NCBI RefSeq assembly: GCF_014656135.1
Contig: NZ_BNBV01000009.1
Coordinates: forward strand, 62,001 to 126,000
Origin: Streptomyces thermodiastaticus
GTDB lineage: Bacteria > Actinomycetota > Actinomycetes > Streptomycetales > Streptomycetaceae
Length of the DNA: 64,000 nt
Direction of reading: 5' to 3'
In this document: one piece after another, positions 1 through 9,513 of the stretch
Layout of the letters: the number at the start of each line of letters is the position of its first letter
Numbering within the stretch: position 1 is the first letter of the stretch
The notes under the pieces: generated by a model
What the model was told of the DNA's origin: nothing
What the model saw: the letters and a program-made list of their open reading frames with translations, nothing else
Databases searched by the model: none
Made by a program: the position numbers and the translations under genes

Positions 1-1
1 C

Positions 2-487
2 GACCTTCCGGTCGTCAGCCGCTGGATGAACGACCCCGCCGTCGCCGAGTACTGGCAGCTCGCCGGAGAGCAGAGCGTGACCGAGGCGCATCTGCGCGCA
101 CAGCTCGACGGCGACGGACGCAGCGTCCCCTGCCTCGGACTGCTGAACGGCAGACCGATGAGCTACTGGGAGATCTACCGGGCCGACCTCGATCCGCTCG
201 CCCGCCACTATCCCGCCCGGCCGCACGACACCGGCGTGCACCTCCTCATCGGCAGCGCCGCCGACCGCGCACGGGGGACCGGCAGCGTGCTGCTGCGCGC
301 CGTGGCCGACCTGATCCTGGACGAACGGCCCGCCTGTTCCCGTGTCGTGGCGGAGCCCGACCTGCGCAACACACCCTCCGTGGCCGCGTTTCTGACCGCC
401 GGCTTCCGGTTCGCGGCGGAGATCGATCTGCCGGGCAAGCGGGCGGCCCTGCTGATCCGCGACCGGTTGCTGCGCGCGGTGCTGTGA
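2..487 (+). CDS. GNAT acetyltransferase, siderophore-type (IucB-like), 5' truncated by window edge
   Basis: The reading frame is open from base 2, so the N-terminus lies outside the window; the first internal ATG is at 26. The start of the visible protein (DLPVVSRWMNDPAVAEYW) matches the N-terminal strand/helix typical of the IucB/AlcB group of N-acetyltransferases, which acylate hydroxylamine groups during hydroxamate siderophore synthesis. The acetyl-CoA loop region is visible as RARGTGSVLL near the middle, followed by the AGF segment common at the end of GNAT folds. The next gene is a helicase 91 bp downstream, so the siderophore context, if any, is to the left. The specific acyl donor and substrate cannot be read from this fragment. 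Confidence 0.75.
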   Translation, partial: DLPVVSRWMNDPAVAEYWQLAGEQSVTEAHLRAQLDGDGRSVPCLGLLNGRPMSYWEIYRADLDPLARHYPARPHDTGVHLLIGSAADRARGTGSVLLRAVADLILDERPACSRVVAEPDLRNTPSVAAFLTAGFRFAAEIDLPGKRAALLIRDRLLRAVL

Positions 488-578
488 GAACACGGCCGGG
501 TCACCGAACCGCCGCGCCGGCGCTCACCGCGGGCACGGTCGCCCGTTTGTCAGTCCCGAGCCGTAGGGTGGTCGAGCT

Positions 579-2573
579 ATGACGAAGCCCTCTCTCCCCG
601 AACTCCTGCATGCCGCCGTCGCAGCCGTCGGCGGCACGGAGCGCCCCGGCCAGGTGGCCATGGCCCAGGCCGTCGCGGACGCCGTCGACGACGGCTCGCA
701 CCTGCTGGTCCAGGCCGGCACCGGCACCGGCAAGTCCCTCGGCTATCTCGTGCCGGCGCTCGCCCACGGAGAGCCGGTCGTGGTGGCGACGGCCACCCTG
801 GCCCTGCAGCGCCAGCTCGTGGAGCGCGATCTGCCGCGCACGGTCGAGGCGTTGCATCCGCTGCTGCGGCGCCGACCGGAGTTCGCGATGCTCAAGGGCC
901 GGTCGAACTACCTGTGCCTCCACCGCCTGCACGAGGGCGTTCCGCAGGACGAGGAGGACGGCCTGTTCGACCCGTTCGAGGCGGCGGCGCCCACCAGCAA
1001 GCTGGGCCAGGATCTGCTGCGGCTGCGCGACTGGGCGGACGAGACCGAGACCGGCGACCGCGACGACCTCACCCCCGGGGTGTCCGACCGGGCCTGGTCC
1101 CAGGTGTCGGTGTCCTCCCGCGAGTGCCTGGGCGCCACGAAGTGCCCGTACGGCGCCGAGTGCTTCGCCGAGATGGCCCGGGAGCGCGCCAAGCTCGCCG
1201 AGGTGATCGTCACCAACCACGCCCTGCTGGCGATCGACGCCATCGAGGGCGCGCCGGTCCTGCCGCCGCACGAGGTGCTGATCGTCGACGAGGCGCACGA
1301 GCTGGTCTCCCGGGTGACCGGTGTGGCCACCGGGGAACTCACCCCCGGCCAGGTCAACCGTGCGGTGCGCCGTGCCGCCAAGTTCGTCGACGAGAAGGTC
1401 GCCGATCAGCTGCAGACCGCCGCCGAGGGCTTCGAACGGCTGATGGAGCTGGCCCTGCCCGGCCGGCTGGAGGAGATCCCGGAGGATCTCGGGTATGCGC
1501 TCATGGCGCTGCGGGACGCCGCCCGCGCCGTGATCTCGGCCCTGACCACCACCCGCGACAGATCGGTGGAGGACGAGGACGCGGTCCGCAGGCAGGCACT
1601 GGCCTCCGTGGAGACGGTGCACGACGTCGCGGAGCGCATCAGCAACGGCTCGGAGTGGGACGTCGTCTGGTACGAGCGGCACGACCGGTTCGGCGCCTCG
1701 GTGCGGGTGGCGCCGCTGTCCGTGTCCGGGCTGCTGCGGGAGAAGCTGTTCACGGACCGCTCCGTGGTGCTGACGTCGGCCACCCTCAAGCTCGGCGGCG
1801 ACTTCAACGGTGTCGCCGCCTCGCTCGGGCTGGCACCGGAGGGCACGCAGGGCGACGACGTGCCGCGCTGGAAGGGTGTGGACGTCGGCTCGCCGTTCGA
1901 CTACCGCAAGCAGGGCATCCTGTATGTCGCCCGGCATCTGTCCCGCCCCGCACGGGACGGGGACCGTGCGGACATGCTGGACGAGCTGACGGAGCTGATC
2001 CAGGCCGCGGGCGGGCGGACGCTGGGACTGTTCTCCTCGATGCGGGCGGCGCAGCTCGCCGCGGAGGAGCTGCGCACGCGCATCCCCGAGTACCCGATCC
2101 TGCTGCAGGGCGAGGAGACCCTCGGCGAGCTGATCAAGAACTTCGCGGCCGACCCCCGGACGTGTCTGTTCGGCACGCTCTCCCTCTGGCAGGGCGTCGA
2201 CGTCCCCGGTCCCAGCTGCCAGCTGGTGGTCATGGACAAGATCCCGTTCCCGCGCCCCGACGACCCGCTGATGAGCGCCCGCCAGAAGGCGGTCGAGGAG
2301 GCGGGCGGCAACGGTTTCATGGCAGTCGCCGCGACGCAGGCCGCGCTGCTCATGGCCCAGGGCGCGGGGCGTCTGGTCCGGGCGTCGGGCGACCGCGGTG
2401 TGGTCGCCGTCCTCGACCCGCGGCTGGCCACGGCACGCTACGGAGGCTTCCTGAAGGCGTCGCTGCCCGACTTCTGGTACACCACCGACCGTCATCAGGT
2501 GCGCAAGTCGCTGGCGGCCATCGACGCCGCGGCCCGGCAGGCGGAAGGAGTATCGGCGCAGACGGCACAGTGA
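579..2573 (+). CDS. dinG: DinG/XPD-family ATP-dependent DNA helicase
   Basis: Predicted 664-aa superfamily 2 helicase acting on DNA during repair and recombination. Walker A AGTGTGKS lies at residues 46-53 and the DEAH Walker B at 237-240. Between them are four cysteines (C113, C183, C189, C195) in the spacing of the 4Fe-4S cluster of the DinG/XPD/YoaA family. The C-terminal helicase lobe includes an LWQGVDVPG segment and a QGAGRLVR motif VI-like segment. It starts at ATG 579. The gene is convergent with lexA, with a strong hairpin between them. I saw no SOS box upstream, so LexA control is not supported here. The symbol is by family; actinobacterial orthologues are often left unnamed. Confidence 0.9.
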   Translation: MTKPSLPELLHAAVAAVGGTERPGQVAMAQAVADAVDDGSHLLVQAGTGTGKSLGYLVPALAHGEPVVVATATLALQRQLVERDLPRTVEALHPLLRRRPEFAMLKGRSNYLCLHRLHEGVPQDEEDGLFDPFEAAAPTSKLGQDLLRLRDWADETETGDRDDLTPGVSDRAWSQVSVSSRECLGATKCPYGAECFAEMARERAKLAEVIVTNHALLAIDAIEGAPVLPPHEVLIVDEAHELVSRVTGVATGELTPGQVNRAVRRAAKFVDEKVADQLQTAAEGFERLMELALPGRLEEIPEDLGYALMALRDAARAVISALTTTRDRSVEDEDAVRRQALASVETVHDVAERISNGSEWDVVWYERHDRFGASVRVAPLSVSGLLREKLFTDRSVVLTSATLKLGGDFNGVAASLGLAPEGTQGDDVPRWKGVDVGSPFDYRKQGILYVARHLSRPARDGDRADMLDELTELIQAAGGRTLGLFSSMRAAQLAAEELRTRIPEYPILLQGEETLGELIKNFAADPRTCLFGTLSLWQGVDVPGPSCQLVVMDKIPFPRPDDPLMSARQKAVEEAGGNGFMAVAATQAALLMAQGAGRLVRASGDRGVVAVLDPRLATARYGGFLKASLPDFWYTTDRHQVRKSLAAIDAAARQAEGVSAQTAQ

Positions 2574-2750
2574 CCGTGGCCCACCAGGAAGCACCGGTTG
2601 CGAAGAAGGCCGGGGCCGGGGCCTGACCGGATTCCGGGACCGTCACGGGCTCTCAAGGTGCCGTCGCGCCCCGTGGGGCACCTGTGAGCATCGGCAGGAC
2701 CCCGCCGACCCCGCGGCGCGGTCAGCCGTGCCTGTGCGTGCACAGCACAA

Positions 2751-2782
2751 GGCCCCGGAACCGGCGCAGGGGTTCCGGGGCC
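2751..2782. terminator. Bidirectional hairpin terminator between dinG and lexA
   Basis: A perfect 12-bp stem (2751-2762 with 2771-2782, GGCCCCGGAACC) closes an 8-base loop between two convergent genes. There is no long U-tract, as is usual for Streptomyces terminators. Confidence 0.8.
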
Positions 2783-2823
2783 CGATCAAGGAGGCGCGTC
2801 GGTGAGGCCGACCGAGGCGCTGC

Positions 2824-3600
2824 TCAGACGCGCCGCAGCACCGCCACCACCTTGCCGAGGATGGTCGCGTCGTCGCCCGGGATCGGGTCGTAGGCCGCGT
2901 TGTGCGGCAGGAGCCAGACGTGGCCGTCTTCGCGCTTGAAGCGCTTCACGGTGGCCTCGCCGTCGATCATGGCGGCCACGATGTCGCCGTTCTCGGCGAC
3001 CTGCTGGCGGCGGACGGTCACCCAGTCACCGTCGCAGATCGCGGCCTCGATCATCGAGTCGCCGACGACCTTCAGCACGAACAGCTCACCGTCGCCGACC
3101 AGCTGCCGGGGGAGAGGGAAGACGTCCTCGACCGATTCCTCGGCGAGGATGGGCCCGCCGGCGGCGATGCGGCCGACCAGCGGCACGTACGACGCGGCCG
3201 GCTTCCCCACGGTGTCCGTGGGCTGGAGGGGCGCGGTCTGGTCGGAGCCGCGGACCTCGTACGCACGCGGGCGGTGCGGGTCGCGGCGGAGGAAGCCCTT
3301 GCGCTCCAGCGCCATGAGCTGGTGCGCCACCGACGAGGTGCTGGACAGGCCGACGGCCTGGCCGATCTCACGCATGGACGGGGGGTAGCCGCGCCGCTGC
3401 ACCGAATCCCTGATGACTTCGATGACCCGGCGCTGCCGCTCGGTGAGGCCGGAGCTGTCCGCCCGGATGCCTGGAGGTCGGCCCGGAAGGGAGCGCTTGG
3501 GCCTTCCTGCGTGCGTGGTGTCGTTCATCGTCTGCACCGACTCGACTCGGCCCTGGCGGTCCTGTGCGGTGATGGTGGCACTCTCTGCGGTCGTGGTCAC
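2824..3600 (-). CDS. lexA: LexA, SOS response repressor
   Basis: 258-aa repressor-protease. The N-terminal winged-helix DNA-binding domain spans about residues 52-105 ([11 protein letters not shown], then [17 protein letters not shown] as the recognition helix region). The self-cleavage bond is A147-G148 within RIAAGG; the catalytic dyad is S182 (GDSM) and K219 (ATVKR). The ORF is open up to 3669, but GTG 3600 is chosen because a GAGAGGGG ribosome-binding site lies just upstream and Streptomyces LexA proteins begin MTTTA. RecA-stimulated cleavage would relieve repression of DNA-damage genes. An SOS-box-like palindrome about 61 bp upstream suggests autoregulation. It is divergent from nrdR. 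Confidence 0.97.
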   Translation of the reverse strand: MTTTAESATITAQDRQGRVESVQTMNDTTHAGRPKRSLPGRPPGIRADSSGLTERQRRVIEVIRDSVQRRGYPPSMREIGQAVGLSSTSSVAHQLMALERKGFLRRDPHRPRAYEVRGSDQTAPLQPTDTVGKPAASYVPLVGRIAAGGPILAEESVEDVFPLPRQLVGDGELFVLKVVGDSMIEAAICDGDWVTVRRQQVAENGDIVAAMIDGEATVKRFKREDGHVWLLPHNAAYDPIPGDDATILGKVVAVLRRV

Positions 3601-3660
3601 GTCGGCCCCTCTCGGTGGTCTCCCTCCGGCACAACGGTAGTTGCTTTCGAAAGGTTGCGC

Positions 3661-3675
3661 CAAACACACGTTCGA
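3661..3675. promoter_or_regulatory. Putative SOS box of lexA
   Basis: The sequence CAAACACACGTTCGA matches the actinobacterial LexA operator CGAAC-N4-GTTCG with one mismatch in the left half and a perfect right half. It lies upstream of lexA, as expected for an autoregulated repressor. Confidence 0.7.
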
Positions 3676-4199
3676 GTGAAAAAGTCGCGATTGCCTGACT
3701 TGATCTTGTGTTTGGGTGTAATGCTCGCGCGGCGTCCGGCAGGTGGGGAGGCCGCGCTGCTGTTAGTCTTCACCGCCGGGTGCCACCGTTCCCGGTCGCG
3801 CCTCAGTCTGCCATCCGCAGGTGTGCCGACCGAGAGGGTGTCCAGGGTCTGTCCTGGAACCGCACGTGTCGTCCGCGCGGTGCTCACGGGATCTCCGTAC
3901 GGTGGGCTCGTCCGTCCGTGCCATGCCCGGGGCGGGCACGCGCGCCGCGCCCGAGCCGTCCGGGGGTGTGCGGCGCGCCGCCGCGTGCCGGCGGCCCGCG
4001 CTCCGGCGGGCGCACCGGGCGCCGCGACGGCGCCCGCGAGGCGCTGCAGGAGGGTCCGGCACCCGGGGTCCCAGGGGGACGTCCAGCTTCTTCCACGCGG
4101 CCGTGGAGCGGCCGCCGTGCCGTCGTGCCCGTGTGCCGGCACGGTCCTTCCGGCGCCGTCCGGCGCGACACGCCCCGCTTCGGCCTGTCATCGCACCGA
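3676..4199. other. Long divergent lexA-nrdR intergenic region, no convincing gene
   Basis: The open frames here are GC-bias shadows: none has both a good ribosome-binding site and recognisable protein features. The stretch should hold the lexA and nrdR promoters. A single isolated NrdR-box-like sequence occurs at 3696-3711, but it has no partner one helical phase away. Confidence 0.5.
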
Positions 4200-4246
4200 T
4201 CCCTACATCTAGTGGTTGGATGGCTACCGCGGCCCATAAGTTGTGG
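4200..4246 (+). promoter_or_regulatory. Tandem NrdR boxes upstream of nrdRJ
   Basis: Box 1 at 4200-4215 (TCCCTACATCTAGTGG) matches the NrdR consensus acaCwAtATaTwGtgt at about 11 of 16 positions. Box 2 at 4231-4246 (GGCCCATAAGTTGTGG) is weaker, about 9 of 16. Their starts are 31 bp apart, three helical turns, which is the spacing known for paired NrdR operators. They lie 109-155 bp upstream of the nrdR start, so NrdR very likely represses its own operon. Confidence 0.75.
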
Positions 4247-4354
4247 TGCCCCGGGTCTTCGGACCCGCGAACATCGCCTATGCTGGGGGTCGCTTCGCGG
4301 GGCCTGTGAGCCCCGGCGAGGCGTATGAGTCTGCTGTGAGGAGGGTTGGAGTCC

Positions 4355-4915
4355 ATGCACTGCCCCTTCTGCAGGCACCCCGACAGTCGCGTCGTCGACA
4401 GCCGTACGGCCGACGACGGCACGTCGATCCGCAGGCGCCGCCAGTGCCCTGACTGCTCCCGCCGCTTCACCACCGTCGAGACGTGTTCGCTCATGGTGGT
4501 CAAGCGGTCCGGGGTCACCGAGCCGTTCAGCCGCACCAAGGTCATCAACGGTGTGCGCAAGGCGTGTCAGGGCCGGCCCGTCACCGAGGACGCGCTGGCC
4601 CAGCTCGGCCAGCGGGTCGAGGAGGCGGTGCGGGCCAGCGGCAGCGCCGAGGTGGCCGCCCACGACGTGGGGCTGGCCATACTCGGCCCGCTGAAGGAAC
4701 TCGATCTCGTCGCCTACCTGCGGTTCGCGTCCGTGTACCGGGCGTTCGAGTCGCTGGAGGACTTCGAGGCCGCCATCGCGGAACTCAGGGAAGGCATGCG
4801 CGAGCCCGTCGCACAGCAGGAGGGCGGCGACGGCGCTGTCGCGGGGAGCCAGGAGGACGACGGCGGGCGCACGGGGGCGGCTGAGGACCCCGCGCCCGCA
4901 CACGCCGCCGACTGA
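4355..4915 (+). CDS. nrdR: NrdR, transcriptional repressor of ribonucleotide reductase genes
   Basis: 186-aa zinc-ribbon/ATP-cone repressor. The zinc ribbon uses C3, C6, C31 and C34 (MHCPFC and CPDC); the ATP-cone, which senses ATP/dATP, spans roughly residues 46-136. The tail after about residue 150 is acidic, alanine-rich and probably disordered. ATG 4355 gives the universal MHCPFC start; the frame also allows TTG 4346, which I reject. It is the first gene of an operon with nrdJ, 161 bp upstream of it. Paired NrdR boxes upstream indicate autoregulation, so deoxynucleotide surplus would shut off nrdRJ. Confidence 0.97.
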   Translation: MHCPFCRHPDSRVVDSRTADDGTSIRRRRQCPDCSRRFTTVETCSLMVVKRSGVTEPFSRTKVINGVRKACQGRPVTEDALAQLGQRVEEAVRASGSAEVAAHDVGLAILGPLKELDLVAYLRFASVYRAFESLEDFEAAIAELREGMREPVAQQEGGDGAVAGSQEDDGGRTGAAEDPAPAHAAD

Positions 4916-5076
4916 TCGGCGGGCCGGTCCGGACCTCGGGTTCGGTCCGGCTCGGCGGCGGCGAGGAAGACGGCTGCGGGCGGCAGCGACCGAGGATGCC
5001 CGCAGTATCAGACAGAACACCGTGTCCAGGAACATCGGGACACTTCAGGGCGTTTTCGCCCGTACAGGGAGGCGGC

Positions 5077-7959
5077 ATGACAGAGACGACGAGCGGTCCG
5101 GCACGAGGTTCCCGAGCCAAGAGTGCGAAGGCGGGGACCAAGGGACTGCGCATCGAGCGCATCCACACCACCCCGGGTGTGCACCCGTACGACGAGGTGG
5201 TGTGGGAGCGCCGTGACGTCGTCATGACCAACTGGCGCGACGGCTCGGTCAACTTCGAGCAGCGTGGCGTCGAGTTCCCCGACTTCTGGTCGGTGAACTC
5301 GGTCAACATCGTCACCAGCAAGTACTTCCGGGGCGCCGTCGGCACCCCGCAGCGCGAGACCAGCCTCAAGCAGCTGATCGACCGCATCGTGAAGACGTAC
5401 CGGAAGGCCGGTGAGGAGAACAAGTACTTCGCCTCGCCCGCCGACGCGGAGATCTTCGAGCACGAGCTGGCCTACGCCCTCCTGCACCAGATCTTCAGCT
5501 TCAACAGCCCGGTCTGGTTCAACGTCGGGACCAAGCAGCCGCAGCAGGTCTCCGCCTGCTTCATCCTGTCCGTCGAGGACTCCATGGAGTCGATCCTCGA
5601 CTGGTACAAGGAAGAGGGCATGATCTTCAAGGGCGGTTCCGGTGCCGGCCTGAACCTCTCCCGGATCCGCTCCTCCAAGGAGCTGCTGTCCTCCGGCGGC
5701 AACGCCTCCGGCCCGGTCTCCTTCATGCGCGGCGCCGACGCCTCCGCCGGCACCATCAAGTCCGGCGGTGCCACCCGCCGCGCCGCCAAGATGGTCATCC
5801 TCGACGTCGACCACCCCGACATCGAGGACTTCATCGAGACCAAGGTCAAGGAGGAGGAGAAGATCCGCGCCCTGCGCGACGCGGGCTTCGACATGGACCT
5901 CGGCGGCGAGGACATCACCTCCGTCCAGTACCAGAACGCCAACAACTCCGTCCGTGTCAACGACGAGTTCATGAAGGCGGTCGAGGAGGGCAAGAAGTTC
6001 GGCCTGCGGGCCCGCCTGACCGGCGAGGTCATCGAGGAGGTCGACGCCCGGGCCCTGTTCCGCAAGATGGCCGAGGCCGCCTGGGCCTGCGCCGACCCGG
6101 GCATCCAGTACGACGACACGATCAACCACTGGCACACCTGCCCGGAGTCCGGCCGCATCAACGGCTCGAACCCCTGCAGCGAGTACATGCACCTGGACAA
6201 CACGTCCTGCAACCTGGCCTCGCTGAACCTGATGAAGTTCCTCAAGGACGACGGCAAGGGCAACCAGTCGTTCGACACGGAGCGCTTCCAGAAGGTCGTC
6301 GAGCTGGTCATCACCGCGATGGACATCTCGATCTGCTTCGCGGACTTCCCGACCCAGAAGATCGGCGAGAACACCCGCGCCTTCCGCCAGCTCGGCATCG
6401 GCTACGCCAACCTCGGCGCCCTGCTGATGGCGACCGGCCACGCCTACGACTCCGACGGCGGCCGCGCCCTCGCCGGCGCCATCACCTCCCTGATGACCGG
6501 CACCGCCTACCGGCGCTCCGCCGAGCTGGCCGCGATCGTCGGCCCCTACGACGGCTACGCCCTCAACGCCCAGGCGCACCAGCGGGTCATGCGGCAGCAC
6601 GCCGACGCCAACGAACGCGCCGTACGCATGGACGACCTGGACACCCCGGTGTGGGCCGCCGCCACGGAGGCCTGGCAGGACGTGCTGCGCCTCGGCGCGA
6701 AGAACGGCTTCCGCAACTCCCAGGCGTCCGTGCTGGCCCCGACCGGCACCATCGGCCTCGCGATGGGCTGCGACACCACCGGTGTGGAGCCCGACCTGGC
6801 CCTGGTGAAGTTCAAGAAGCTGGTCGGCGGCGGTTCGATGCAGATCGTCAACGGCACCGTCCCGCAGGCCCTGCGCCGCCTGGGCTACCAGGAGGAGCAG
6901 ATCGAGGCGATCGTCGCCCACATCGCCGAGCACGGCAACGTCATCGACGCGCCGGGCCTGAAGCAGGAGCACTACGAGGTGTTCGACTGCGCGATGGGCG
7001 AGCGGGCCATCTCCCCGATGGGCCACGTGCGCATGATGGCCGCCATCCAGCCGTGGATCTCCGGCGCCATCTCCAAGACGGTCAACATGCCGGAGTCGGC
7101 GACCGTCGAGGAGGTCGAGGAGATCTACTTCGAGGCCTGGAAGATGGGCGTCAAGGCGCTGGCGATCTACCGCGACAACTGCAAGGTGGGCCAGCCGCTG
7201 TCCGCCAAGAAGAAGGAGTCCGCGCAGGACAAGGCCGAGGAGTCGCAGGCCGTGCCCGAGAAGGTGGTCGAGTACCGCCCGGTCCGCCGGCGCCTGCCGA
7301 AGGGCCGCCCGGGGATCACCACCTCCTTCACTGTCGGCGGCGCCGAGGGCTACATGACCGCCAATTCCTACCCGGACGACGGTCTGGGCGAGGTCTTCCT
7401 GAAGATGTCCAAGCAGGGTTCGACCCTGGCCGGCATGATGGACGCCTTCTCCATCGCCGTCTCGGTGGGTCTGCAGTACGGCGTGCCGCTGGAGACGTAT
7501 GTCTCGAAGTTCACCAACATGCGCTTCGAGCCGGCCGGCATGACCGACGACCCCGATGTGCGCATGGCGCAGTCGATCGTCGACTACATCTTCCGCCGCC
7601 TGGCGCTGGACTTCCTGCCCTTCGAGACCCGCTCGGCGCTCGGCATCCACTCCGCGGAGGAGCGTCAGCGCCACCTGGAGACCGGCTCCTACGAGCCGAT
7701 CGACGAGGAGGTCGACGTCGAGGCCCTGGCCCAGTCGGCGCCGCGCGAGACCGAGCCGAAGACGGTCGGCACGCCGAAGGCCGAGACCGAGGCGGCCAAG
7801 CCCGCCCCGAAGGAGGCGCACACCAACGCCGAGCTGGTGGAGATGCAGCTGGGCATCCAGGCGGACGCCCCGCTGTGCTTCTCCTGCGGCACCAAGATGC
7901 AGCGGGCCGGCTCCTGCTACATCTGCGAGGGCTGCGGCTCGACCAGCGGCTGCAGCTGA
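5077..7959 (+). CDS. nrdJ: NrdJ, class II vitamin B12-dependent ribonucleotide reductase
   Basis: 960-aa adenosylcobalamin-dependent ribonucleoside diphosphate reductase, making deoxynucleotides without oxygen. C161 (SACF) is the N-terminal redox cysteine and the NPCSE motif gives catalytic C367 and E369. A variable linker of about 60 residues rich in A, K and E precedes a C-terminal zinc ribbon (CFSCG ... CEGCG) that includes the shuttling cysteines. ATG 5077 is preceded by AGGGAGG; upstream in-frame starts lack one. It is the second gene of the nrdR operon and ends at two strong hairpins. Streptomyces also carry class I NrdAB elsewhere, so this enzyme is one of two alternatives. Confidence 0.97.
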   Translation: MTETTSGPARGSRAKSAKAGTKGLRIERIHTTPGVHPYDEVVWERRDVVMTNWRDGSVNFEQRGVEFPDFWSVNSVNIVTSKYFRGAVGTPQRETSLKQLIDRIVKTYRKAGEENKYFASPADAEIFEHELAYALLHQIFSFNSPVWFNVGTKQPQQVSACFILSVEDSMESILDWYKEEGMIFKGGSGAGLNLSRIRSSKELLSSGGNASGPVSFMRGADASAGTIKSGGATRRAAKMVILDVDHPDIEDFIETKVKEEEKIRALRDAGFDMDLGGEDITSVQYQNANNSVRVNDEFMKAVEEGKKFGLRARLTGEVIEEVDARALFRKMAEAAWACADPGIQYDDTINHWHTCPESGRINGSNPCSEYMHLDNTSCNLASLNLMKFLKDDGKGNQSFDTERFQKVVELVITAMDISICFADFPTQKIGENTRAFRQLGIGYANLGALLMATGHAYDSDGGRALAGAITSLMTGTAYRRSAELAAIVGPYDGYALNAQAHQRVMRQHADANERAVRMDDLDTPVWAAATEAWQDVLRLGAKNGFRNSQASVLAPTGTIGLAMGCDTTGVEPDLALVKFKKLVGGGSMQIVNGTVPQALRRLGYQEEQIEAIVAHIAEHGNVIDAPGLKQEHYEVFDCAMGERAISPMGHVRMMAAIQPWISGAISKTVNMPESATVEEVEEIYFEAWKMGVKALAIYRDNCKVGQPLSAKKKESAQDKAEESQAVPEKVVEYRPVRRRLPKGRPGITTSFTVGGAEGYMTANSYPDDGLGEVFLKMSKQGSTLAGMMDAFSIAVSVGLQYGVPLETYVSKFTNMRFEPAGMTDDPDVRMAQSIVDYIFRRLALDFLPFETRSALGIHSAEERQRHLETGSYEPIDEEVDVEALAQSAPRETEPKTVGTPKAETEAAKPAPKEAHTNAELVEMQLGIQADAPLCFSCGTKMQRAGSCYICEGCGSTSGCS

Positions 7960-7987
7960 TCACCGGCCGTCCCTGAGCGGACGACGC

Positions 7988-8065
7988 CCCGGGCGGGGTC
8001 GCGCGGAGCACCCCGCCCGGGTGTTCCGGGCACCGGGCGGGCAGTGCGCCCCGCCCGGTGCCCGG
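7988..8065. terminator. Double hairpin terminator between nrdJ and the TerD-like gene
   Basis: There are two consecutive perfect hairpins: a 12-bp stem 7988-7999/8010-8021 and a 16-bp stem 8026-8041/8050-8065 with an 8-base loop. They separate convergent genes and should stop transcription from both sides. Confidence 0.85.
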
Positions 8066-8084
8066 TGTATTCGGACGAAAGGCC

Positions 8085-8618
8085 CTACGGCCGGCGCGTG
8101 GCGCCCATGGTCCGGGGGAACGCCTCCGGGTCGCCCTCGAAGCCGTGCACGCCCGCCCTGAAGCCCCAGGCGCCGGTGGTGTCGCGGGTGAACTCCGCGA
8201 CGACGGCGGCCGTCGCTCGCGGCACACCTCCGAAGTCGTCCTCGGCGAGGACCGTGTAGCCCTCCCGGATGCGCAGCCCCGGGGCCCGCACGTCGCCGAA
8301 GGTCAGGCGCCCGCCCTGCTGCTGGATCACCACGCCGACGACCACCCGCGCGTAGCGGGGGTCCAGCCGGTACAGCTCGACGGTCATGACCTCGTCCCAG
8401 CCGAAGCCGACGCCGTCCCGGCTGTCCCGGTTGAGATGGATCGTGCCGTCGGGGGACCGGCTGTCGAAGTGCACCAGATAGGCCGGATCACCGTAGGGAT
8501 CGCTCCGCAGGTAGGTCGCCGCCACGATGTCGAGATCGGCGGGCGGCCTGCCCGCCGGGCTCGGATCCCACTTGACCGCGATCTCGACCGTGCGGATCCC
8601 CTTGCTGAGCCCGCTCAC
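8085..8618 (-). CDS. TerD-like stress protein
   Basis: 177-aa protein resembling the TerD/CABP1 tellurium-resistance and stress family. The family's WDPS-type opening, the DLD segment and acidic loops (RDSRDGVGFGWDE, then LDPRY) that bind Ca2+ in TerD are present, and the length is close to the usual 190 aa. Starts at ATG 8618; the reverse strand just upstream carries an AAGGGGGAG ribosome-binding site. It is a single gene facing nrdJ and sharing its terminators. There is no ter operon nearby, so a general stress or calcium-linked role is more likely than tellurite resistance. The exact function is unknown for most Streptomyces paralogues. Confidence 0.75.
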   Translation of the reverse strand: MSGLSKGIRTVEIAVKWDPSPAGRPPADLDIVAATYLRSDPYGDPAYLVHFDSRSPDGTIHLNRDSRDGVGFGWDEVMTVELYRLDPRYARVVVGVVIQQQGGRLTFGDVRAPGLRIREGYTVLAEDDFGGVPRATAAVVAEFTRDTTGAWGFRAGVHGFEGDPEAFPRTMGATRRP

Positions 8619-8772
8619 AGGAACTCCCCCTTCTCCGTGCCGTTACGCAGTCTCCCGCCCCGTCCTCCCCGGAGCACACGGCGCCTGATGTCATCGTGCC
8701 ATGCACACGGCAGAACAAGCGCCGTCCTCGGCACTCTGACCGACGCCCGGCCCTGGGCCTTACCATGGCGCG

Positions 8773-9378
8773 GTGCTGGTCAAGTGGACTCGTTGCACCG
8801 TGGTGGACCGCCGGGGGTTCGAGCGGGGGCAGCGGAAGTGGGCGGGGCTTCTGGGAGAGCCGGGATTTCGCGGACAGGGCGGCGGCTGGAGCCGGACGCG
8901 GCAGGGCGTGGCCCATGTCTTCGCTTTCTGGGAGAGCCGTGCCTTCTACGACTCCTTCATGGCCCGCTCCCACGACCGGCTCGCCGCCTCCCAGTCCGGC
9001 ACGTTCCGCGACGCCCAGGTCCGCCTCTTCGACCACCGGTTCGACGTGAAGACCGGGTTCGAGCCGCGTTTCACCGACGCCGACCTGCTGCGCGTGGCCC
9101 TGTGCCGGGTGCACGAGGAGCGTGCCGAGCACTTCACCCTCATGCAGGAGAAGGTCTGGAACCCGGCGATGGCGGGCTCGCCCGGCATGGTCCGCGGCCT
9201 GTTCGGGGAGGCACCGGGCAGCGAGTTCCTGGTGCTGTCGATGTGGCAGTCGTCCGCGGAGCACGGCAAGTACCGCACGGAGCGCATCGAGCGGCTCGCG
9301 CTTCGTGCCCAGCTGGAGGCCGACGTGGCGGCCCTGACCGGCGACATCGTGGACCTGGAGCCCGCCTGGACGGTGTGA
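8773..9378 (+). CDS. YdbC-family (DUF4937) conserved protein
   Basis: 201-aa soluble protein beginning MLVKWTRCTV at a GTG start (8773). The pattern of the first 100 residues (VKW, AGLLGEPGF, GQGGGWS, then HVFAFWESRAFYDSFM) fits the DUF4937/YdbC family, which has a dimeric alpha-beta barrel fold related to small monooxygenases. A second, similar half follows (VALCRVHEERAEHF ... EFLVLSMWQSSAEHGKY), so the protein looks like two fused ABM-like domains. No substrate or partner can be inferred. It lies 135 bp before a histidine phosphatase gene on the same strand, and a shared promoter is possible. Confidence 0.65.
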   Translation: MLVKWTRCTVVDRRGFERGQRKWAGLLGEPGFRGQGGGWSRTRQGVAHVFAFWESRAFYDSFMARSHDRLAASQSGTFRDAQVRLFDHRFDVKTGFEPRFTDADLLRVALCRVHEERAEHFTLMQEKVWNPAMAGSPGMVRGLFGEAPGSEFLVLSMWQSSAEHGKYRTERIERLALRAQLEADVAALTGDIVDLEPAWTV

Positions 9379-9513
9379 GCCCCCGGCCCCGGTGACCGGC
9401 CGCGGACCGCACGTGTGCCCGCGGTCGCCGTGCGTGCGCGACACGTGTGAGGCGTGCCGTACCCCGGCCGTTCGAGTCCTCGCCCGGGCCGGATGCGACC
9501 TAGTGTTTCTGAC

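Noticed and set aside
501..2594. 697-codon ORF opposite the dinG-like helicase
   Set aside because: Antisense shadow; dinG has clear catalytic motifs and a start.
3696..3711. Third NrdR-box-like sequence near lexA
   Set aside because: Good match but no paired box at a 30-32-bp phase, so not listed as a functional operator.
5008..7821. 937-codon ORF on the minus strand opposite nrdJ
   Set aside because: Shadow of the strongly biased GC3 codon use of nrdJ; composition is L/V/G/H/R-rich without motifs and nrdJ is certain.
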